Of a stretch of DNA of 64,000 nucleotides, positions 52,349 to 62,125 are shown piece by piece. This DNA is from Paraburkholderia phosphatilytica (GTDB lineage Bacteria; Pseudomonadota; Gammaproteobacteria; Burkholderiales; Burkholderiaceae), in assembly GCF_003443895.1 (NCBI RefSeq), contig NZ_QQOA01000015.1, positions 105,731 to 169,730 on the forward strand. Reading direction: 5' to 3'. Under the pieces are notes generated by a model that made no database searches, was not told the DNA's origin, and was given only the letters and a program-made list of their open reading frames with translations. The position numbers and the translations under genes were made by a program. Position 1 is the stretch's first letter, and each line of letters starts with the position of its first letter.

Positions 52349-53380
52349 CTAGATCGGCCACAGCGGCCCTTCCTGCATCGCGCCGATCTGCTCGCGCAGT
52401 TCGAGAATCCGGTCTTCCCAGTAGCGCTGCGTGTTGAACCACGGAAACGCGGCCGGAAACGCCGGATCGTTCCAGCGCCGCGCGAGCCACGCTGAGTAGT
52501 GAATCAGCCGCAGCGTGCGCAGCGCCTCGATCACATGCAGTTCGCGCGGCTCGAACTCGCAGAAGTCCTCATAACCCGCCAGCAGATCCGTCAACGCTTT
52601 CGACGCCTCGTTGCGCTCGCCCGGCAGCAGCAGCCATAAATCCTGGATAGCGGGACCCATCCGGCTGTCGTCGAAGTCGACGAAATGCGGACCGGCATCC
52701 GTCCACAGTACGTTGCTCGGATGGCAGTCGCCATGCAGTCGCACGTGCGGCAGTTCGCCCGCGCGCTCGAACGCATGCTCGACGCCTTCCAGCGCGAGCT
52801 TCACCGCGGCGTCCCAGGCGGTGCGCACATCGTCGGGCACGAAGTCCTGCGAGAGCAGGAACTCGCGTGGTTCATAACCGAAGCTCTGGATGTCGAGCGT
52901 GGGCCGGTGCTGGTACGGATGCGTCGCACCGACTGCATGAATGCGCCCGATGAAGCGGCCGAGCCACTCGCGCGTATCGCGCCGGTCGAGGTCGGGCGCG
53001 CGGCCGCCGCGGCGTTCGAAGATCGCGAAACGAAAACCGTCGAAGCTGTGCAGCGTGTGGCCTTCATAGGCCTTCGCGGGCACGGCGGGAATTTCGCGTG
53101 CCGCGAGTTCGGCGACGAATGCGTGCTCTTCGAGGATCGCTTCGTCGCTCCAGCGCTCCGGCCGATAGAACTTCGCGACGACCGGCGGGCCATCTTCGAT
53201 GCCCACCTGGTAGACGCGATTTTCGTAGCTGTTGAGCGGCAGCATCCGGCCGTCGGTGCGCGCGCCGGCCTGGCTTGTGACGCTGTCGATCGCGTCGAGC
53301 ACGCATTCAGGCGTGAGCCGCGCGAAGGGAACGCCGGTGGAGTCCTCCGCGTTCGGGGTGTCGTCGAGTGGTGTGTTCAT
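52349..53380 (-). CDS. srkA: Serine/threonine protein kinase SrkA (RdoA/YihE)
   Basis: A 343-residue kinase of the aminoglycoside phosphotransferase-like fold. Lys in PPVVAKFYRP is the ATP lysine; the catalytic loop is LHGDCHPSNVLW and the metal Asp lies in FVDFDDSRMGP. SrkA is a stress kinase counteracting cell death pathways such as MazEF in E. coli. The length fits the family. Confidence 0.93.
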   Translation of the reverse strand: MNTPLDDTPNAEDSTGVPFARLTPECVLDAIDSVTSQAGARTDGRMLPLNSYENRVYQVGIEDGPPVVAKFYRPERWSDEAILEEHAFVAELAAREIPAVPAKAYEGHTLHSFDGFRFAIFERRGGRAPDLDRRDTREWLGRFIGRIHAVGATHPYQHRPTLDIQSFGYEPREFLLSQDFVPDDVRTAWDAAVKLALEGVEHAFERAGELPHVRLHGDCHPSNVLWTDAGPHFVDFDDSRMGPAIQDLWLLLPGERNEASKALTDLLAGYEDFCEFEPRELHVIEALRTLRLIHYSAWLARRWNDPAFPAAFPWFNTQRYWEDRILELREQIGAMQEGPLWPI

Positions 53381-53473
53381 CCCCGCATTGTGCGCCGCGT
53401 CGCCGTCAAAGACGAGCGCGGCCCACGCAGCGCTGCGGAATGCTCACCCGTAGCGAAGCAACGTCAACGCGCG

Positions 53474-53686
53474 TCAATGAACCTGGGCACTGGCCGGGCG
53501 CACGAAATCGCCCGTGTCGATCAGGTCTTCGAGGAAGAAGGGCTCGGTGTTCAGTTGCGCGGACGCGCCGGGCTCGCCGACGTACCACGTCACCATGGCC
53601 ATGTCCCCAAGAATGCGCATGACGATGCCGCGTGCGCCCTGGGGCACGGCGATATGCACGGAGCGGACAATGGAACCGACTTGCAT
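53474..53686 (-). CDS. Small conserved protein of unknown function
   Basis: A 70-residue protein starting MQVGSIVRSVHIAVPQGARG, then GIVMRILGDMAMVTWYVGEPGA and a C-terminal TEPFFLEDLIDTGDF. It looks like a small beta-barrel, perhaps of Tudor/KOW type, but I cannot name the family. ATG 53686 is chosen because GGGGAA lies upstream; the region before it does not read as the same protein. Confidence 0.7.
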   Translation of the reverse strand: MQVGSIVRSVHIAVPQGARGIVMRILGDMAMVTWYVGEPGASAQLNTEPFFLEDLIDTGDFVRPASAQVH

Positions 53687-54114
53687 GATATTTCCCCGTT
53701 CTGCTGCTGCCGGTTCATTCACCCTCAGTGATGCACCGGTCAGCGTGACACGAAAAAGCGGCGCTTCGATGATCCCGCCGCGCGAACCTGAACCGGACAG
53801 CGCGATCCACACGGCGTAATCCCATTGTTAACGTTTTAGGCCATATTGAAAAGCACAAAAACAACGGGGCTTTCCGCGCGATTCGCCAGATAAGACTTAC
53901 GAAAGTCTGACGGCGACCCTTGTAACATGTCGTGATATAGCGCTTCTCAGCGATAACCCTGAAATTCCGGCGAAAGGTACCGGCAGCCGAGGCTTAAAGG
54001 TTATAGTCCTGTCGCGCCGGCGCGACGCGTCACCGGCCTCGCGGCACACGTGGGTAAGGATTGCCGGCCCCGTGGCCCCTTTTTCAACTGCTCTGCTGAA
54101 CATCGCGCCGATTC
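53687..54114. other. Promoter region of the RND operon
   Basis: About 430 bases between divergent genes, with an AT-rich section near 53820-53990. It holds the promoters of the small protein and the efflux pump. There is no regulator gene next to the pump. An operator was not identified. Confidence 0.45.
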
Positions 54115-57100
54115 ATGTGGATCGTTCGTCTCGCGCTACGGCGCCCGTATACGTTCATCGTGCTCGCGCTGCTGTTGCTGATCGTCGGGCCCATGACGAT
54201 CCTTCGCACGCCGACCGACATCTTCCCGAACATCGACATCCCGGTGCTCTCGGTGATCTGGACGTACACCGGCCTGCCGGCGGACGAGATGGAAAAGCGC
54301 ATCGTGCTCAACTACGAGCGCGGCCTGTCCGTCGCGGTCAACGACATCGAGCACACCGAATCGACTTCGCTGAACGGCGTCGCCGTCGTCAAGATCTTCT
54401 TCCAGCCGCACGCGAACATCGACGAAGCGCTCGCGCAGGTCACGGCCCTGTCACAGGCCCAGGTGCGCTCGCTGCCGCCTGGCATCACGCCACCGTTCAT
54501 CCTGCGCTACAACGCGTCCACGGTGCCGATCCTGCGGCTGTCGCTGTCGTCGGCGTCGCTCACCGAGCAGGAGCTGTTCGACTTCGGCAATAACTTCCTG
54601 AAGACGCAGCTCGCCACCGTGCCCGGTGCGTCCGCGCCGCTGCCGTACGGCGGCAAGCAGCGGCAGATCATGGTCGACATCGACTCGCGCAAGCTGCAGC
54701 AGAACAACCTGTCGCCGATGGACGTGGTCACCGCGATCAGCGCGCAGAACCTGATCCTGCCGTCAGGCACCGCGAAGATCGGCTCCACCGAATACTCGAT
54801 CGAGATGAACGCGAGCCCCGACACGCTCGCCGGCCTCAACAACATCCCGATCAGGACCACGGCGGCCGGCACCGTCTACATCCGCGACGTCGCGCACGTG
54901 CGCGACGGCTTCGTGCCACAGACCAACATCGTGCGCGTGGACGGCCAGCGCGCATCGCTGCTGACGATCAACAAGAGCGGCAACACATCGACGCTCGAGA
55001 TTGTGAACCGCATCAAGGAGATGATGCCGGCGCTGCGCAATCTCGTGCCCGAGTCGCTGAAGATCGACCCGGTGGCGGACCAGTCGCTGTTCGTGCGCGC
55101 TTCGGTGCAGGGCGTGCTGCGCGAAGCGCTGATCGCCGCGTGCCTGACGGGCCTGATGATCCTGCTGTTCCTCGGCAACTGGCGCGCCACCTTGATCATC
55201 GCGGTGTCGATCCCGCTGTCGATGATCACGTCGATCATCGCGCTCTCCGCGCTCGGCGAGACGATCAACATCATGACGCTGGGCGGGCTCGCGCTCGCGG
55301 TGGGTATTCTCGTCGACGACGCGACCGTTGCGATCGAGAACGTCAGCCATCAGCTCGAACAGGGCAAGAACCTCGAACAGGCGATTCTGGACGGCGCGCA
55401 TCAGATCGCGATTCCGACGCTCGTCTCCACGCTGTCCATCTGTATCGTGTTCGTGCCGATGTTCCTGCTGACAGGCGTCGCGCACTACCTGTTCATTCCG
55501 CTCGCCGAAGCCGTCGTGTTCGCGATGCTGGCGTCATACTTCTTCTCGCGGACGCTCGTGCCGACGCTCGCGAAGTATCTGCTGCGCTATCACCACCGGC
55601 CGCAGGACCTGCATCACGGAGCGCACGCGCCGCCGTCGCGGAACCCGTTCATGCGCGCGCATCTCGCGTTCGAGCGCGGCTTCACGTCGGTGCGCGAGCG
55701 TTATCGCGTGTTCCTGACCGAGCGTGTCGCGCATCCGGGTCCGTTCGTCGCGGTGTTTCTCGCGTGCTGTCTCGCTTCGCTGCTGCTGATGCCGTTCCTC
55801 GGCCGTGACTTCTTTCCGGCCGTCGACGCGGGCACCATCGCGCTGCATCTGCGCGCGAAGACCGGCATGCGCGTCGAGGAAACCGCCGTGGTCACCGATC
55901 GGGTGGACAAGCGGATCCGACAGCTGATTCCGCCCAAAGAGCTGCATTCGATCATCGACAACATCGGCCTGCCGGTGTCGGGTATCAACCTGTCGTACAG
56001 CAACACCGGCACGATCGGCACCTCGGACGCGGACGTGCTGATCACGCTGAACGAAGATCATCACCCGACGGCCGACTACGTCCGCACACTGCGCCGCACG
56101 CTCACCGACGAGTTTCCCGGCGTGCAGTTCGCGTTCCTGCCGGCCGACATCGTGAGCCAGACGCTCAACTTCGGCATGCCGTCGCCGATCGACGTGCAGA
56201 TCGTCGGGCGCAACGTGGACGCGAACCGCGCGTTCGCCGCGCAACTTCTGAACAAGCTGCGCCGCGTGCCGGGTCTCGCCGATGCGCGCATCCAGCAGCC
56301 AGCGGACCTGCCGCGCATCTTCATCGACGTGGACCGCACGCGTGCGCAGCAGGCAGGCTTCACGCAGAAAGACATCGCGAGCGACCTGCTGATCACGCTG
56401 TCCGGCAGCCAGCAGACCACGCCCACGTTCTGGCTCAACCCGATGAACGGCGTGAGCTACAACGTGGTGACCGAAGCACCGCAGTACACGATCGATTCGC
56501 TGCAGTCGCTCGCGAACATTCCGTTGACTGCGAACGGCCACAGCAACATCCTCGGCTCGCTGTCGTCGATGCATCGCGAAGCGGGTCACGCGGTCGCGAC
56601 GCACTACAACGCGCAGACCACGATCGACATCTACGGCACCGCGGACGGCCGCGACCTGGGCGGCGTGTCCGACGACATCAACAAGATCATCGCGGATTCG
56701 AAAGCCGAGTTGCCGAAGGCTTCGTCGATCGTCGTGCGCGGTCAGGTGCAGACGATGAACGAATCGTTCAACGGCCTCTTCGAGGGGCTGCTGTTCGCGA
56801 TCGTGCTCGTGTATCTGCTGATCGTCGTGAACTTCCAGTCGTGGCTCGATCCGTTCATCATCATCACCGCGTTGCCTGGCGCGCTCGCCGGCATCGTGTG
56901 GATGCTGTTCCTCACGCACACCACGCTGTCCATTCCCGCGCTCACCGGAGCGATCATGTGTATCGGCATCGCGACCGCGAACTCGATTCTCGTGATCAGC
57001 TTCGCGCGCGAACAGCTGCTCGAACACGGCGACGCGGTGCGCGCCGCGATCGAAGCGGGCTTCACGCGCTTCCGTCCGGTGCTGATGACCGCGCTCGCAA

Positions 57101-57306
57101 TGGTGATCGGCATGGTGCCGATGGCGATCGGCCTTGGCGAAGGCGGCGAACAGAATGCACCGCTCGGCCGCGCGGTGATCGGCGGCCTCGCGGTCGGCAC
57201 GCTCGCGACGCTCGTGTTCGTGCCGGTCGTGTTTTCGATGATCTATTCACGGCTCGCCGAGCGCCGCCGCAAGGCCGCCGAGTCCGTGGTCCACAAGTCG
57301 CCTTGA
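54115..57306 (+). CDS. RND efflux pump inner-membrane subunit (HAE1/AcrB-type)
   Basis: A 1063-residue proton-driven pump with twelve membrane helices and two large periplasmic loops. TM1 starts at residue 5; TM4 carries GILVDDATVAIENV with the paired Asp residues of the proton relay. Further hallmarks are PGVQF, GTIALHLRAKTGMRVEETAVV and the GLGEGGEQNAPLGRAVIGG end. The gene comes first in its operon, before the adaptor; in most pumps the adaptor is first. Ribosome site before ATG 54115 is weak. Substrate unknown. Confidence 0.95.
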   Translation: MWIVRLALRRPYTFIVLALLLLIVGPMTILRTPTDIFPNIDIPVLSVIWTYTGLPADEMEKRIVLNYERGLSVAVNDIEHTESTSLNGVAVVKIFFQPHANIDEALAQVTALSQAQVRSLPPGITPPFILRYNASTVPILRLSLSSASLTEQELFDFGNNFLKTQLATVPGASAPLPYGGKQRQIMVDIDSRKLQQNNLSPMDVVTAISAQNLILPSGTAKIGSTEYSIEMNASPDTLAGLNNIPIRTTAAGTVYIRDVAHVRDGFVPQTNIVRVDGQRASLLTINKSGNTSTLEIVNRIKEMMPALRNLVPESLKIDPVADQSLFVRASVQGVLREALIAACLTGLMILLFLGNWRATLIIAVSIPLSMITSIIALSALGETINIMTLGGLALAVGILVDDATVAIENVSHQLEQGKNLEQAILDGAHQIAIPTLVSTLSICIVFVPMFLLTGVAHYLFIPLAEAVVFAMLASYFFSRTLVPTLAKYLLRYHHRPQDLHHGAHAPPSRNPFMRAHLAFERGFTSVRERYRVFLTERVAHPGPFVAVFLACCLASLLLMPFLGRDFFPAVDAGTIALHLRAKTGMRVEETAVVTDRVDKRIRQLIPPKELHSIIDNIGLPVSGINLSYSNTGTIGTSDADVLITLNEDHHPTADYVRTLRRTLTDEFPGVQFAFLPADIVSQTLNFGMPSPIDVQIVGRNVDANRAFAAQLLNKLRRVPGLADARIQQPADLPRIFIDVDRTRAQQAGFTQKDIASDLLITLSGSQQTTPTFWLNPMNGVSYNVVTEAPQYTIDSLQSLANIPLTANGHSNILGSLSSMHREAGHAVATHYNAQTTIDIYGTADGRDLGGVSDDINKIIADSKAELPKASSIVVRGQVQTMNESFNGLFEGLLFAIVLVYLLIVVNFQSWLDPFIIITALPGALAGIVWMLFLTHTTLSIPALTGAIMCIGIATANSILVISFAREQLLEHGDAVRAAIEAGFTRFRPVLMTALAMVIGMVPMAIGLGEGGEQNAPLGRAVIGGLAVGTLATLVFVPVVFSMIYSRLAERRRKAAESVVHKSP

Positions 57307-57318
57307 GCCGGAGCTTCG

Positions 57319-58629
57319 ATGGAAGGCAAACGTCCCGCGTCCGCGGATCCTGAACACGCACCGAACGGCGGCAACGCGCAGCCACCTGTGCGCAAGCGGC
57401 GCTCGCGCTGGCCGCTCGTGGTCGCGCTGATAGTCGTGCTGCTGCTCGCCGCGCAGGGCATCTGGTCGCGGCACAGCGCGCACGCGGCGCTCGAACGCGA
57501 AGCGGATCACGCGAGCGCGCTGAGCGTCGCGGTGGTGAAGCCGCAGAAGTCGACGGCCGCGCTCGATCTCGTGCTGCCAGGCAACGTGCAGGCGTTTCTC
57601 GACACGCCGATCTACGCGCGCACCAACGGTTACCTGAAGAAGTGGTACGCGGACATCGGCGCACATGTGAAGTCGGGCCAGCTGCTCGCGGAAATCGATA
57701 CGCCGGAAGTGGACGACCAGCTGCGCGCCGCGCGCGCCGATCTCGCGAATGCCGAAGCGAACTACGCGCTCGCGAAGAGCACCGCGGACCGCTGGACCAC
57801 GATGCTGAAGAGCAATTCAGTCTCGAAGCAGGAGACCGACGAGAAGGTCGGCGACATGCTCGCGAAGAAGGGCTCGCTCGACGCGGCGCGCTTCAATGTC
57901 GCGCGGCTCGAAAAGCTCACGTCGTTCCAGAAGGTCTATGCGCCGTTCGACGGCATCGTCACCGCGCGCAACGTCGACGTCGGCGCGCTGATCGATGCGG
58001 GCAGCTCGGGCGGCCCCGCGAAAGAGCTGTTCCATGTGGTCGATGCGAGCCGGCTGCGCGTCTACGTGAACGTGCCGCAAGCCTACGCGCCGGACGTGAA
58101 GCCGCAGCAGGCCGCGTATCTGACGATGCCCGACTCGCCGACGAAGCGCTATCCAGGCAGCGTCGCGCGCACCGCGGGCGCGGTGGATCCGACGCAACGC
58201 ACGATGCTCGTCGAAGTGGACGTCGACAACCGCAGCGGCGCGCTGCTGCCGGGCGCGTACGCGCAGGTGCATTTCGCGCTCGGCGCGGGCGCGGCGCCAT
58301 TCACGCTGCCGGGCAACACGCTGCTGTTCCGGCCGGGCGGCGTGCGCGTCGCGACGGTCGATGCGCAACAGCACGTGAAGCTCGTGCCGATCACGCTCGG
58401 CACGGACTTCGGCACGCGCGTTGCCGTGACGTCCGGGCTCACGGGTGACGAGCAGGTGATCCTGAATCCGCAGGACTCGATCGTCGATGGCGCACCAGTG
58501 CGCGTGGTGCCGTCGAAAGCCGGCAGTGAAGCCGCGGGCGCGAGTTCGACGCACGCGGGCAGCGCGACGCCCGCCGCCGCCGAAGCCGGCAGCGAGGCGG
58601 GCACGCAGCCGTCGGGATCGGGAGAATGA
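57319..58629 (+). CDS. Efflux RND transporter periplasmic adaptor (membrane fusion) protein
   Basis: A 436-residue adaptor. An N-terminal membrane anchor (WPLVVALIVVLLLAAQGIW, about 32-50) is followed by a lipoyl half (VLPGNVQAFLDTPIYARTNGY), a helical hairpin (LRAARADLANAEANYALAKS), the second lipoyl half and beta-barrel (YAPFDGIVTARNVDVGALID). There is no lipobox. A low-complexity Ala/Gly/Ser tail ends the protein. Starts 12 bases after the pump and overlaps the channel gene by four bases. Confidence 0.94.
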   Translation: MEGKRPASADPEHAPNGGNAQPPVRKRRSRWPLVVALIVVLLLAAQGIWSRHSAHAALEREADHASALSVAVVKPQKSTAALDLVLPGNVQAFLDTPIYARTNGYLKKWYADIGAHVKSGQLLAEIDTPEVDDQLRAARADLANAEANYALAKSTADRWTTMLKSNSVSKQETDEKVGDMLAKKGSLDAARFNVARLEKLTSFQKVYAPFDGIVTARNVDVGALIDAGSSGGPAKELFHVVDASRLRVYVNVPQAYAPDVKPQQAAYLTMPDSPTKRYPGSVARTAGAVDPTQRTMLVEVDVDNRSGALLPGAYAQVHFALGAGAAPFTLPGNTLLFRPGGVRVATVDAQQHVKLVPITLGTDFGTRVAVTSGLTGDEQVILNPQDSIVDGAPVRVVPSKAGSEAAGASSTHAGSATPAAAEAGSEAGTQPSGSGE

Positions 58630-60137
58630 CGGTGATCCGCACGCTGCACACAGTGCCACGCACCATCGCGCTGATGCTGGCGGCCGCCGCGCTGGCCGCG
58701 TGCACGCTCGGCCCGAACTATCACCGTCCGGACGCGCCCGCCGCGGCCACGTGGAAGGAACTCGAAGGCACCGGCTGGCAACGCGCGCAGCCTGCCGACG
58801 CACTGACGCGCGGCGACTGGTGGAGCGTCTATCGCGATCCGCAGCTGGATGCGCTCGAACAGAAGGTCGCGCTCGCGAACCAGAACGTGGCGGCCGCGAA
58901 CGCGCATTTCCGCGCAGCGCGCGCCACCGTCGCGCAGTATCGCTCGGCGTTCTTCCCGACCGTCACGGCGGGCGGCGACTTCGACCGCTACCGCACGTCG
59001 CAGAACCTGCTGTACACGTCGAAAGCCGGGCTCACGATCAACGACTACCTCGTGCAGGCCGACGCATCGTGGGAGCCGGACCTGTGGGGCCGCGTGTCGC
59101 GCAGCGTCGAAGGCGCGAAGGCGAACGCGCAGGCAAGCGCCGCCGATGCGGAGAGCGTGCTGCTGTCGATGCAGGCCGAGCTCGCGACCGACTACTTCGA
59201 GCTGCGCGGCATCGACGAAGAGCGCCAGCTGCTCGACGACACGATCAAGGCCTATCGCGAAGCCGTCACGCTGACGCAGAACCGCTACGCCGGCGGCATC
59301 GCGACGGACGCGGACGTCGCGCAGGCGCAGACGCAGCTGCGCACCACCGAAGCCCAGGCGATCGACCTGAACGTGCAGCGCTCGCAGCTCGAACACGCGA
59401 TCGCGATCCTCGCCGGCGAATCGCCGTCCACGTTCTCGCTGCCGTTCGCGCCGCTCGTCGCGGTGCCGGTGGTCGCGCCGGCAGGCGTACCGTCGGCGCT
59501 GCTCGAACGGCGGCCGGACATCGCGGCAGCCGAGCGGCAGGTGGTGAATGCAAACGCGCAGGTTGGCGTCGCGACGGCGGCGTTCTTTCCGAACCTGATG
59601 CTCTCGGTCACGGGCGGTCTCGAAGCAACGAACTTCAGCTCGTGGCTCGTCGCGCCGAGCCGCATGTGGTCGCTCGGGCCGTCGATCGCGGGCACGATCC
59701 TCGACTTCGGTGGACGCGCGGCGGTGAAGGAAGAGGCGCGCGCGCAGTACGACGCGACGGTCGCGCAGTACCGGCAGACCGTGCTCACCGCGTTCGGCCA
59801 GGTGGAGGACAATCTCGCCGCGTTGCGCGTGCTCGAACAGGAAGCGGCCGCGCAGGACCAGGCCGTCGCGGCGGCGAAGCGCTCGCTCGCCGTTGTGTCG
59901 GACCGCTACAGGAACGGCGCGATCACCTACCTCGATGTGGTCGTCGCGCAGACCACCGCACTCACCAACGAACGCCAGGCCGTTTCGATTTCGCGGCGCA
60001 GGATGGCGGCGAGCGTCGCGCTGATCAAGGCGCTCGGCGGCGGCTGGTCCAGCGCCGATCTGCCCACCGACGATCAGCTCGTGCATCCGGACGCGAAGGC
60101 GCCGAAAGCGGCAAGCACAGCAGCGACCAACGGCTGA
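58626..60137 (+). CDS. NodT-family outer-membrane efflux channel
   Basis: A 503-residue TolC-like channel. Signal peptide with lipobox LAAC near residue 23 (acylated Cys followed by TLGPNYHRPDAP, the NodT start), then two outer-membrane factor repeats (LEQKVALANQNVAAANAHFRAAR; AERQVVNANAQVGVATAAFFPNLMLS). Together with the two upstream products it would form a complete tripartite pump. Confidence 0.94.
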   Translation: MTVIRTLHTVPRTIALMLAAAALAACTLGPNYHRPDAPAAATWKELEGTGWQRAQPADALTRGDWWSVYRDPQLDALEQKVALANQNVAAANAHFRAARATVAQYRSAFFPTVTAGGDFDRYRTSQNLLYTSKAGLTINDYLVQADASWEPDLWGRVSRSVEGAKANAQASAADAESVLLSMQAELATDYFELRGIDEERQLLDDTIKAYREAVTLTQNRYAGGIATDADVAQAQTQLRTTEAQAIDLNVQRSQLEHAIAILAGESPSTFSLPFAPLVAVPVVAPAGVPSALLERRPDIAAAERQVVNANAQVGVATAAFFPNLMLSVTGGLEATNFSSWLVAPSRMWSLGPSIAGTILDFGGRAAVKEEARAQYDATVAQYRQTVLTAFGQVEDNLAALRVLEQEAAAQDQAVAAAKRSLAVVSDRYRNGAITYLDVVVAQTTALTNERQAVSISRRRMAASVALIKALGGGWSSADLPTDDQLVHPDAKAPKAASTAATNG

Positions 60138-60525
60138 CGCGCGATCGATCGACAAGCGCACGGACACTTCCGGGCGACGCCGGGCTGGAACGGTGTCGCG
60201 GCACCTGTCGCCGGGTTGCTGGTGATCGGCCTCGCAGGCGCGTGACGGACGCGTGACGGCTGCGGCAGCGAGAATCCGAAAGTCGATCGTAAGCATCGAA
60301 CGTGCCGATTTCGCAATCCGCCGAAGAGTGCACGTTCGCTCGGAGCCCTTGCTGTGTCTGCGTTTCGCGCCGATCGACGTGCTCATGTCGCGGCGCAGCA
60401 AGATGACGCGGCTGCCATCTGCTCTCCTATACTCGTTTCACGGTCCGAACCGCCCGCCCGTCGTGCTGCGATGCACGTGCGACAACGCGGTTCGCCCGAT
60501 GAGTACGATTAGAAGGAGACGAGCA
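60138..60525. other. Intergenic region before the small membrane protein
   Basis: About 390 bases. In-frame sequence extends upstream from the small gene, but it lacks a ribosome site and reads as Arg-rich non-protein text. No other gene or RNA was recognised. Confidence 0.45.
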
Positions 60526-60711
60526 ATGACGAACTATTTCACGGTCGCCGATTTCATTCTGGTCATCCCGATGGCGCTGGCCGGCGCGCTCTTCCTTGGC
60601 GCACTGCCGTGCGCGACGGAGTTCCGGCACAACGTGCTACGGGTGATCGGCGCGCTGCTAGGCGTGGCATTCGCGGTCGTGCTCGTCGAAGGGCTGCCGG
60701 CGCTGATGTAG
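60526..60711 (+). CDS. 61-residue membrane protein of unknown function
   Basis: MTNYFTVADFILVIPMALAGALFLG then ATEFRHNVLRVIGALLGVAFAVVLVEG: two predicted membrane helices separated by a short basic loop. The start has an excellent AGAAGGAG site, which supports it as a real gene. I do not recognise the family. Confidence 0.75.
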   Translation: MTNYFTVADFILVIPMALAGALFLGALPCATEFRHNVLRVIGALLGVAFAVVLVEGLPALM

Positions 60712-60817
60712 CCGCGCCGCGCTCCGCGCGCGTCATTGCGCGCGCGTTTGACGGGGGCACTGTTCGCTGCTGCGAGCGTTGGGTTCGCGGCAGTGGGGTG
60801 ATTGTGCGATCAGCGCA

Positions 60818-61918
60818 TCAGGCGCGCTGCGGCACGCCTTCCACCTGTCCCACTCGCTTAGGTCCACAGAACTGGCGCAGCGCCGAACGGAAATACGGCA
60901 TCGGCGCGCGCGCTGTCGCCTTGCGCTCCGCATCGGCTTCCTGTTGCGCCGCGAGTTTCGCCGCATAGGCGGGCAACGCGGTCCACGGCAGCGTCGGCTG
61001 CTCGTGATGCAGCCGGTGCAGATGATGGTTCATTACAACGACGCGCCAGAACGGCGCCACGTCGAAATTGCGTGCGCGGCCGGGCTCGTCGAGTTCGACG
61101 TCGAAGTGCGGCAGGTTGTCCGCCATCGAAATCCACATCCCGCGCAACAGCATCGCGACCGCCAGCGCCGGCCACCATGCTCCGTAGAACCAGAACGCCG
61201 CGCCGTACAGCGCGATCGTCATCAGCCAGTCGCGGCGCGTGCGGCCGCGGCGCGTCGCATCCGCGGTGAAGTTCACGAAGAGGCGCTGCACCTGCTCGCC
61301 GACTGGCCCTTTCGCGCCGACCGCCGCGGCAACTTGCGCGCTGGCGAAGCGCGCCGGCATGAACGCGAGCAGCGGCACCACCAGTTCGCCCGCGTACAGA
61401 CCGCCGAGCAGCCGCACGTAATAGACGAGCCGCGCGCGCCACAACGGACCGGCGCCGTCGTACAGATCGGGCTGATCGTAAGGTTCGCGGGTGAAGCGAT
61501 GATGCATCAGGTGTCCGAAACGCACGGTGTCGAACGGCACGGCGAGCGCGACGGACAGCATGCGCGCGACCACGTCGTTCAGTCGCCGCGACGCGAACAG
61601 CTGGCTGTGAATCGCTTCGTGAATCAGGCCCCAGTGCGTCGGCGTCAGCACGACGATCGGCACGATCAGCAGCAGCATGATGGCGCCGTACGCATGTAGC
61701 AGCGCCGCGAGCCCGAACAGCTGCAACAGCGACGCGCCTGCTACGAGGGCGACGAGCGCGACGTTCGCGCGCAGATCGATCGGCGGACGGCGCAGCCGCA
61801 CCGATGGCCGCTCTCGCGTGTCCGCCTTGTCTGCCGCTTTTGCCGCTCGGGCTGCGGGACGCGCGGTACGCATCGTGGGATGCGACTGGGCGAGATCGGG
61901 CGCCGGCCGTGGGTCCAT
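60818..61918 (-). CDS. Membrane fatty acid desaturase
   Basis: A 366-residue di-iron desaturase. Three histidine boxes are visible: HEAIHS, HLMHHRF and HHLHRLHHE, with four or so membrane helices between (ANVALVALVAGASLLQLFGLAALL first). The N-terminal 50 residues are basic and disordered. The exact regiospecificity is unknown. GGAGGAACG before the ATG at 61918 supports the start. It lies just downstream of a group II intron. Confidence 0.9.
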   Translation of the reverse strand: MDPRPAPDLAQSHPTMRTARPAARAAKAADKADTRERPSVRLRRPPIDLRANVALVALVAGASLLQLFGLAALLHAYGAIMLLLIVPIVVLTPTHWGLIHEAIHSQLFASRRLNDVVARMLSVALAVPFDTVRFGHLMHHRFTREPYDQPDLYDGAGPLWRARLVYYVRLLGGLYAGELVVPLLAFMPARFASAQVAAAVGAKGPVGEQVQRLFVNFTADATRRGRTRRDWLMTIALYGAAFWFYGAWWPALAVAMLLRGMWISMADNLPHFDVELDEPGRARNFDVAPFWRVVVMNHHLHRLHHEQPTLPWTALPAYAAKLAAQQEADAERKATARAPMPYFRSALRQFCGPKRVGQVEGVPQRA

Positions 61919-62075
61919 CGTTCCTCCGTCGATATGACATCGCGGGCGAACTTAGCAGTGCCGTATGACAGGCAGAAGACGTGCAATCCGGCGTAATCAA
62001 TGGGCGGTATTTCGCCATGCCGGCGGAATGCGTGGGATCGGGATAGGGGCAAGCCTCGCGGCCCGACCCCTCCCA

Positions 62076-62110
62076 CGCCACCGTGCGTACGGGTCCGTAC
62101 ACGGCGGCTC
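62076..62110 (-). ncRNA. Group II intron domain V
   Basis: On the minus strand, GAGCCGCCGTG and CACGGTGGCG form the lower stem, TACG/CGTA the upper stem with loop GACC, and CG on the 3' side makes the two-base bulge. This is the standard 34-35-base catalytic hairpin, located just after the RT gene. Confidence 0.85.
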
Positions 62111-62125
62111 GGACCGGTTGACCGG

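Noticed and set aside
60253..60525. Upstream extension of the 61-residue membrane protein
   Set aside because: Arg-rich, no start signal; AGAAGGAG immediately before 60526 defines the start.
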